DNA of 64,000 nucleotides from Triglochin maritima (lineage: Eukaryota > Streptophyta > Magnoliopsida > Alismatales > Juncaginaceae), in contig OY821771.1 of NCBI GenBank assembly GCA_963682175.1, forward strand, positions 14,445,001 to 14,509,000, read 5' to 3'. Position numbers and translations under genes: made by a program. Each line of letters starts with the position of its first letter. Position 1 is the stretch's first letter. Under the pieces are notes generated by a model. The model saw nothing but the letters and a program-made list of their open reading frames with translations. It was not told where the DNA came from and searched no databases. Shown here piece by piece: positions 56,710 through 64,000 of this stretch.

Positions 56710-59700
56710 TGTAATGATTGATTCGTTTTAATTAAACCGCAAGTGCACGGCCGCGTTGAAGCGGTGGCAAATACGGGTCGATCCACAGGGAGGTGTGTCG
56801 ACTTTTGGTTTGTTCGAAGGCGAGTGGGAAAGAAAGGAGAGAAATGTTGGTTACACTAAACTACACTAAAATGCAACAAGGAAATGGAAGAGAAGCAATA
56901 AAGCTAAACCCCATAAGGGGTACAGAAATAATGTGAGTATAAATATGTGTGTGTGTGTTCAATTATGCTCCTCACAATATGTAGTGCATGAAATCATAAA
57001 ACTAAATCCAACTTTAACTCCACATGAAATAAGATAAGATCATATCATTAAAACATACAAGACAATAATTAGAATGAAGCTAAATGAACTCATGTATAAA
57101 GACTAGACCCTATTATGCCTCCACATGAAATAAGATAACCCAATATCATTAAAACATACACGACATTAACCAAGGTAAAGGCAGCAAGAGTACATACACT
57201 ACAAATTGTGTTTCCAATATTAATTTCATCCATATCCTCACCTTATCATTCCTCATAAAATATGTCCACTAATCTAAGCATAAACTCAGCTTCATTCAAG
57301 AGCATTAGCATATTAAAGATAAGAGTGAAATCCCATTAGATGGTTATGGAAATCATATAAGGCTCAAGGGATTAAGATAACACACACCTAATACACCACA
57401 TGATCATATCACATATTTCTCCACCCCCAAATGGGTATGGAACTACTCCCTACTCATTACACTAACTACATTGACAAAATGAAACATTATACTGAAAGGA
57501 AATTCAAGTAAGCAAGAAAGGAATATTAAAGAAACTAATTGAAATGAACATAAAACTAAAGAGACATGCAAAAATTAAAAGACAAGATTTAAAGAAACTA
57601 AGCACAATTATTTTATTAACAATGACTCACATTGAAGGTAACATTCTTCTCCACATTGAGTTTTGCTACAATGCTTAATCCAGGTAGAGAGAATGCCACC
57701 AAGCAATGGGTAAAATACAATGGAGGAGGAGTTCTATTTATAGCTATAGAAAAAGGTAATCTGGGACAATCCCCCGATATGGGACTAAAAAAATACCAAA
57801 AATAGCCTAAACAAACACTAATACATGTGCACGCGAAATCTTAACGGATCCAGAGAGATCCGGACCGCCAATTGGCGGCCATAAACTCTGGATCCTGCTG
57901 GAATTTGCTGTGGGCTTTTCTGAATTTCTTTGTCGGTCTTTGATGCATATACTTTGTTTATTTGAGCTCCGACCCGAATCGATTTTCCAAAATACTCCCC
58001 ATGATGGTGTGGAGTTTTCTGTTTTGCTCTTTGGTCCTTTGGTCTTACGTTCAGGTCCTTCTCCCTTGCATCTTAGTCCTCGAGTCTCTCAACTCAGTCC
58101 TTTTTCCTATCTTTTAGGTCTTTTCATGCATCTTCTCTTCAAACCTTTTTATTTCTGAAATTCAAACATAAAACTTATCACGTAGCATTGCTTAGGTGTA
58201 AGATAATGGATATAAGATACAAATATAAGCATGAAATGATGTCAATCATGTAACATCCTCAAACAGTGGAAAATTTAAAACCTTTTGAAAGAGAAAATCA
58301 ACGAACCCGAAGACATTACGAAAACACAACACAAGGAGCACCAACATATATCTCGAATATATATATATATATATATAGACCTGAGTTACAAAAGGTGATT
58401 ACATAAAAAGGCTATAAAATAAAATATACAACTGTAATCACAACGACCTCTAAAAGGGGAGAAAGTAGGATCCGATCCCGAGTGCTCTCTTTCGCAGCCA
58501 CCACCCCACCTACTGCAGATCACGACCTGAAATGCAACATGAAATTATGCCTGAGTTTCCATAAGGAAACCCCGTATTCCAAAACCTAACACATGAATGA
58601 AACAATGCTAACAGATAAATGCAACCATGCATAAGCCTAACAACAGTAAAACATAACATTTGCCTCATTCACCGGAGCCATGACTTGCCTCATTTGCCGG
58701 AGCCACGGAGACCAACACAACTCACTCCGTAGAGCCACCACCGATCGCAATCGGGCCGGTATGTCCGTCCGTTGCCCCAAAAAGGCTCGTGAACCCGTTG
58801 ACCTCGAGCCAATCAAAACACCACAACTCAACCACAAACAGAGCAGAAACGGTCGACCGAAACTTCACACAAGGAACTAGTTCAACCAAAAAAAACTACC
58901 AACCGATCGAACGACAAAGGGGACCCGTTCGACCGAAACAACCCAGCAAAACTTCCTCTAGCTCAAAATACAATAACGATCAAATAAACAATAAAAACAA
59001 TGGTCGACCGGAAAAAGGCAGAAAATTCAGATCTGGAAATAATTTATACCGGTCGATCAAAACTACAAAAGGTTGAACAAACTATAAGTTAACTTAAGTC
59101 ATCAGTCGAACAAAATCTCAGGGCGGTTGACCGTTTTGTGGTCTACACCCCCAACTGACTTAAAACATTACTTTCGGTCGAACGGCAAAGGTGACTCGGT
59201 CGATCAAAAATACCCAGAGCCTCCATCGTCTCGCTCAAAAGCATAACCGGTCAACCACCCAAGGGTATCGTTTGACCGGCGTGAGAGATAAATGCCCAAA
59301 ATACACTACGACTGGTCGACCCAATCGAGCACCAATCGATCGAAACATAGCAAAAACCTACTACACGAGCCCTCGACGCACCAAACGGCTACCGTCGACT
59401 AAAATCCACTACTCAGACACCTCAGGTGAGTCTTAAATTGAAGCTTGACATACCTTAAAGGCTTGAAAAAGGCTCCAAAGAACCACGACGAATGCCTCCT
59501 CACAGAAAGCTCTTCTTCTCCAACTAACTCCTCGCTCGAACGACGATCACCCACCTCTACCTCGCCGATCACCTCCACTGATCAAGCCCCACGAACCTCC
59601 GTCACTTGTGCCAACAAAACTGGGAGGGAGTGAGATGACAGTGAGATATGAGAGAGGAAGTGAAGTGAGAAGAGATGAAGGATTTAAACCTTAAATATCC

Positions 59701-59814
59701 TCACCTTTTCTCAACCAACCAAAAGCTTCCACCTCATCCTCACTAAACCAACCCCAAAACACCCATTAACCACCTAAACATGATTAAGCACAAAACAAGG
59801 ATTAAGATATAACA
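56710..59814. mobile_element. Solo gypsy (Tekay-like) LTR, split by another LTR
   Basis: The LTR starts TGTAACATCCTCAAACAG (its first five bases are at 56710-56714, the rest from 58254) and ends GATATAACA. It is flanked by a perfect AGATG duplication at 56705-56709 and 59815-59819. It aligns with the solo LTR at 15874-17774. Without the inner insertion it is about 1.57 kb. It contains many CGGTCGACCG-type motifs at 58850-59350. It interrupts the hAT gene. Confidence 0.85.
56715..58248 (-). mobile_element. Solo Athila-like LTR
   Basis: On the minus strand it begins TGATTGACATCATTTCATGC and contains the CTATAAATAGA box and the ATGGGGAGTATTTTGG block, matching the LTRs of the gypsy element at 36360-42566. 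A perfect TGTAA duplication lies at 56710-56714 and 58249-58253. No internal region is present. It is inserted five bases inside the start of the Tekay-like LTR. Confidence 0.9.
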
Positions 59815-61984
59815 AGATGACTATGTTTGGTACTCCTAAAGCAAAGCATAGCAAACCTTTCTAACTCGATCAACTTCTGATCCAAAGTTCTCTTCTCCGT
59901 AAATCTTCTCAAAATTCCATCTAACATAGCTTATACCTTGGATCCAATACAGAACCAACTCCTAGAATTTCAAGTTGTATCCCTTATTTTTTAAACTTGA
60001 CCAACATTTCAAAAGCCATTGATGATATCATTGGATCGGGACTAGAACATCATCCCATCAAAGTTAATCGAATCTCACAAATTTTGGGGAATACTAAATT
60101 TGAAGTTACAAACTTTGAACCTGAAAAAAACAATGTGTTATAAAATATCTTCAACTTCTCACAAATTGTTTCACAATTAGTCCAATCATCTTCACTGGGC
60201 ACATCTTCTCTTCGAAGAGAGAGTTTTTTTTCACGTTGTTGTAAACGGTGAAATACTTCCTCCTTATTTTGAATTGATACTTCTAACATTAGATAAGTTG
60301 AGTTTCACCTGGTTTTACAATCTAGAGACAACTTCTTCGATGGAATTCTTAATTGTCGTGTTGTTGCTTCAAATTTCTCTAACATTTTTGTTGTTGCCAT
60401 CTAAAATTGCACAATATGTCTAACTTTCTTGATTGCCTCACTAATTACCGACAACACATCTTGTACAATTAAGTTCAGAATATGAGCACAACAATGCACA
60501 TGACAGAAGTTACCATCTAATATCAACTCCCTCGACCCAAGTTTGGTAATAATTCTCCAAGAAGACCATTCGTAGAAAATTATACCAGTGAGACATGAAA
60601 GCTTTCTATCAATGTTCCAATCCAATAGATAAGTTATTAATTTCTCAGCTATAACATATACATTGTTGTAATGTCGCTCTTAAAAGTATTTTGAGTGGTA
60701 CTTTAAATAGAGGTTGAAGGCCCTGTGAATATGTCCTAAAACCAACATGATCAATAATGGACAACAGGTACTCGTGTAATACTATCATATTACCAAGATC
60801 AGTTCGTGGTGCTACAGGATCAAGATTGTAAGTCCCAAGTGTTGGCAAACCATCTGAACTATTCTTTGCCTTATCCAAAAAATCTGTCGAGGATCTCTAT
60901 TACCCTGTTTAATACAACTCAACAAATGCTTACGTAAATTGCTTGTCCCATTTGCACTATTCACATACAAAACCTTTTTACAACTCCTACAAGTTGCTTT
61001 GTCTTTGCATGAGACTACATGGATTTTTTTTGTTCTTGATATGTATTACCATCTTCCCCTTCTTCCTTTTTTTCTTCTTTTTTTCTTTTTCCTCTTCTTC
61101 CTCCAATTCCTCCAACTCACTAGTCAATTTGTATGACCATCATTTATCAAATTCAAGCCAAACATTTGATGTCAACTTGTTTATATCGACACTACTGGAA
61201 TCTATCTGATTCAGCCTAGTAAGCGATATACACTGCTGGAAAATTTGGAAATCACGTCGGTTTTTTGGCCCATATCACGTCGGTTGTACGGTTCCAATAT
61301 ACTGACGTCATAAAAGGGAGATGTAAAAGGGAGGAACATATCACGTCGGTTCAATAACCGACGTGATACACTTGGTATATCACGTCATTTCTTGGATAAC
61401 CGACGTGATATACCCCATATTTATCACATAAATACGGGGTATATCACATTGGTTCTCAGTGAACCAACGTGATATATCACGTCGGTTGGTCAAACACCGA
61501 CGTGATATACCATATATCACGTCGGTTTGTCTATAACCAACGTGATATATGTTTGTTCAGAAGAGAAAAAAATTATTTGTTATAAATCTACTGATATGTC
61601 CCTGCACTAAACACATTCACAATCGCAACATATTCACACAATCGTAGCACATTCACACAATCACATCACATTCACAATGTAATATAAGTGTCGACACTTA
61701 AGTCATTAAATCACAATTCATTTTAACATTCAATGTCTTCGATTTCCATTCGAAAAACTAACAAGTTAACATTATCGAGCAAACTAACAAGCATTCAATG
61801 TATCGAGCAAACAACAAGTTAACAAATATCGAGTAAACTAACTTGCACATTCTTTTGTGCAAACTCTAGAAATTTATCAACTCCGTACTCATACTCATCA
61901 CTCAACCGACTTGTAAAAATCCAATTTCTATCCATTGTTATCTACACAACAACACAAACAATCGTAATACAAAATGAACCTAAT

Positions 61985-62035
61985 ATATAGGAATTTTTCA
62001 AAATTTCGGCAAAACCTCCCCTTAAATTTCATAGT
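61985..62035 (-). repeat. GGGGAGGTTCTGCC motif, copy in short CACTA
   Basis: On the minus strand ATTACTATGAAATTTAAGGG is followed by GAGGTTTTGCCGAAATTTTG, the same core as in the three larger CACTA elements, although the terminal sequence of this element differs from theirs. Confidence 0.65.
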
Positions 62036-62139
62036 AATAAAAAAAATCCTGTGGGAAAAAACACAAAAAAGCCAAAACTATATATGCTAAAAACTTCAAC
62101 ACAACCATTCACTTAAGTAGTTATTTTAACACAACTATA

Positions 62140-62385
62140 TTAGGTAGACATTTAAATATTGATCACTTAAATAGTCATTTAAATAAGTAATGGTAGAAAG
62201 TAGTTATATATTGATCACTTAAGTAGTTAACTATAGTAGTTATATATTGATCACTTAAGTAGTCATTTAAATAAGTAATGGTAGAAAGTAATTGTTGAAT
62301 GCAATAGGTTGCATGCAAGGTCCAAATAAGAATCACAGGTAAGGTGCATTTAAATAGTCATTTAAATAAGTAATGGTAGAAAACT
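62140..62385. repeat. Direct repeats inside short CACTA
   Basis: CATTTAAATAAGTAATGGTA followed by GAAA occurs three times, and TATATTGATCACTTAAGTAG twice, forming imperfect direct repeats of 45-65 bases. Confidence 0.75.
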
Positions 62386-63630
62386 CAAGTTCAAACTTAC
62401 AACACAAGAAAAATCTCAAGGTTCTAATCCCCAACTAAACTTTGGAGAAACAATTAAGCCTCACTAAAAATCAAACAATATCCGCACTCAAGAATATTGG
62501 CAACTTGTGGTGGGTACTCATGTAGTACAAAACTCAATTGAAACAAGTAATAGGTAACAAAACTCAAACTTTGACATAAGAACATAATGTTAGTAAAAAT
62601 TTGGAACATAATGTTACTAAAAATTTCAAGTTGAGAGTGGACCTTAATCAAGTTGAGAGTCGTGCACGAATATTTTGGAGGAGTCGAGTTCGGAGGAGCA
62701 CAACAAGGTCGGAGGAGCACGGCGAGTACGGATGACCTCGACGAGTTCTTGGTGGTCAGAGGAGTTGGGGAGTGGTACAGTGTGGGGGGTGGTGTGTTAG
62801 GGCGGAGGTGGTTGTGGGTGTTGGGTTGGCTCCGAGGTGATGCGTTGGGGCGAGGTTGGGCTGGAGGCTTTGTGGAGGTGTGGGCTTTGTGGAGGCATTG
62901 CTTGGCGGCAATGGTTTGTGGCAGAGGCTTGGGGTGGAGGAAACAAAGATCTCAAAGTGTGGGTTGTGTTTGTGTTCAGGCAGAGTAAACAAGAAGATGG
63001 TCGAACGGAATACAAAAAAATCAACCAAACACATCGGTTTTGTTGCAAACCGACGTGAAAACTACACCATATCACATCGGTTTTATATAAACCGACGTGA
63101 CAAGGACACCAAAACACGTCAGTTTAATTAAAACCGACATGACACATGTATCAAAGTAATTTGGTTTTTTAAAATCGAATGTGACGTGTCATGCAGAGAA
63201 ATTCGTGAAGTACCAATCACGTCAGTTGTTCCTCCAACCGACGTGAAAATATAAATAAAACACATCGGTTGAACAAAAATCGACGTGATATAGGTATATA
63301 TCACGTCGGTTGTTATTCAACCGACGTAGTTTATTACCATGTCACGTCGGTTGAACACAAACCAACGTGATATATACCTATCTCACGTCGGTTTTTGTTC
63401 AACCGACGTGAGAAGGTTGTTTCACGTCGGGTTCTTAATACCTGACGTGACATGATGACGTGATTACACATTTTTCCAGCAGTGATAGGTGCAGTTTTGG
63501 TGCATTCAATGGATGGATTTGTTTGTTCCTCTATTAAGGGTGAAGGTGAAAAGTCCAACAACAGTGTAGACAGATTACTACTACCACCATCCATGGTAAG
63601 CATTGCAGGAGTTAAATCATTGGATGCCAT

Positions 63631-64000
63631 ATTTGAAATAAACAACAAAATCATATGATGAATTACAATCATATGAAATCATTAGATGATTTATTCAAAT
63701 ACAATTTCAAAATTTGTGCGTCCCATATTGCTATGTCGAATATGTCCAATAATATTATTTAAGTTTTATATACTTTAGAAGCTCATGATGTATTTTAAAA
63801 TTAAATGCATGATGGATTTCATCTACTTTAATCAGTCTAATGCAAGAAAATAAATCAAACAACTAATTACGCAAATATAAAATGAAAATGATGATTAAAT
63901 GATATCTTGCTGGTTTTGACAGAAGCACATAATTATGCAAAAAATGTTTTAGTTCCCTTTCTTCTATCTAAATTTGTAAGTCGTTGACTCTACACATATA
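63631..64000. other. Upstream flank of hAT remnant, no gene seen
   Basis: AT-rich DNA to the window end. No repeat end or coding sequence was recognised. Confidence 0.35.

Larger units (their letters stand above)
61231..63484. mobile_element. Non-autonomous CACTA element
   Basis: The left end is CACTGCTGGAAAATTTGG and the right end in reverse complement is CACTGCTGGAAAAATGTG. Exact ATA duplications lie at 61228-61230 and 63485-63487. It is 2,254 bp long and encodes no transposase. Subterminal arrays of TATCACGTCGGTT and AACCGACGTGATA occupy 61250-61560 and 63010-63470. The interior carries one GGGGAGGTTCTGCC-type motif, direct repeats at 62140-62380, and a G-rich stretch (62690-62960). It has landed in the 5' part of the hAT gene. 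Confidence 0.9.
56143..63630 (-). pseudogene. hAT transposase pseudogene (BED zinc finger type)
   Basis: The minus-strand start is at 63630 (MASNDLTPAMLTMDGGSSNL). A CACTA insertion follows. A BED-type zinc finger remains at about 61190-60900 (CRSCKKVLYVNSANGTSNL, then RKHLLSC). The core continues as VLHEYLLSIIDHVGFRTYS (60878-60645), FCHVHCCAHILNLIVQDVL (60625-60401) and TICEKLKIFYNTLFFSG, SNLVFPKICEIRLTL (60289-60050). VLDPRYK-like sequence leads to 59820, where two LTRs interrupt. The C-terminal dimerisation block at 56549-56330 reads VARDIYVIPVATVSFESAFW and GGRLISPHCSRLHPDTIEAL. A likely last exon ends EVSEESQETEV at 56143. Frameshifts and stops are present. It is related to RICESLEEPER/DAYSLEEPER-like hAT proteins; a domesticated role cannot be excluded for its ancestor, but this copy is dead. 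Confidence 0.8.

Noticed and set aside
60939..61209. Leu/Phe/Ser-rich plus-strand frames resembling a membrane protein
   Set aside because: Antisense of the Glu/Lys-rich linker near the BED finger of the minus-strand hAT gene; not an independent gene.
62653..63131. Gly/Trp-rich plus and Pro-rich minus frames in the short CACTA
   Set aside because: Low-complexity G-rich stretch and subterminal repeats; no domain and open on both strands.

Overview
This window is plant nuclear DNA, most likely from a eudicot. It is AT-rich, contains introns, and is packed with plant transposon families: CACTA, Harbinger, MULE, hAT, Athila-like and Tekay-like gypsy, and Sirevirus-like copia. Only two ordinary host genes can be supported. 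One is a three-exon RING E3 ligase gene of the BOI-related group (7965-8959). The other is a two-exon gene for a mitochondrial bL28-family ribosomal protein (50817-53528). Almost everything else is transposable-element DNA, much of it nested. I saw no CRISPR array, prokaryotic gene, tRNA or rRNA. No genuinely new system is evident; the interesting content is the nesting history and several shared repeat motifs.

Left part (1-18,200): a dispersed repeat (1-270, again at 9857-10120), a decayed Harbinger element (1621-3660), a solo copia LTR with a MULE inside it (4821-6277 and 4878-5916), the RING gene, a 4,000-bp CACTA element with exact AGA target duplications (10973-14972), and a copia gag fragment on the minus strand that is split by a solo gypsy LTR (15874-17774).

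Middle (18,200-45,500): two related CACTA transposons lie head to head, one minus (about 18205-23045) and one plus (from 23046). The plus element is split by a minus-strand Sirevirus-like copia (about 28147-43002). The 5' LTR of that copia is itself split by a gypsy element of gag-protease type (36360-42566, duplication ATATG). The CACTA reading resumes at about 43,494 with its DUF4216-like part.

Right part (45,500-64,000): a short minisatellite, a duplicated piece of the bL28m intron interrupted by a CACTA 3' fragment, MITE-like and GC-rich elements, the bL28m gene, a MULE-like element carrying two long hairpins (54188-55577), and a broken hAT transposase gene on the minus strand (56143-63630). 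Three elements have landed in the hAT gene: a Tekay-like solo LTR (56710-59814, AGATG), an Athila-like solo LTR inside that (56715-58248, TGTAA), and a non-autonomous CACTA (61231-63484, ATA).

The host genes have no evident functional link. The transposase genes all carry stops, frameshifts or deletions, so any surviving mobility would need enzymes supplied from elsewhere. Element ends, target duplications and reading frames were checked by eye only; family names rest on remembered domain motifs.
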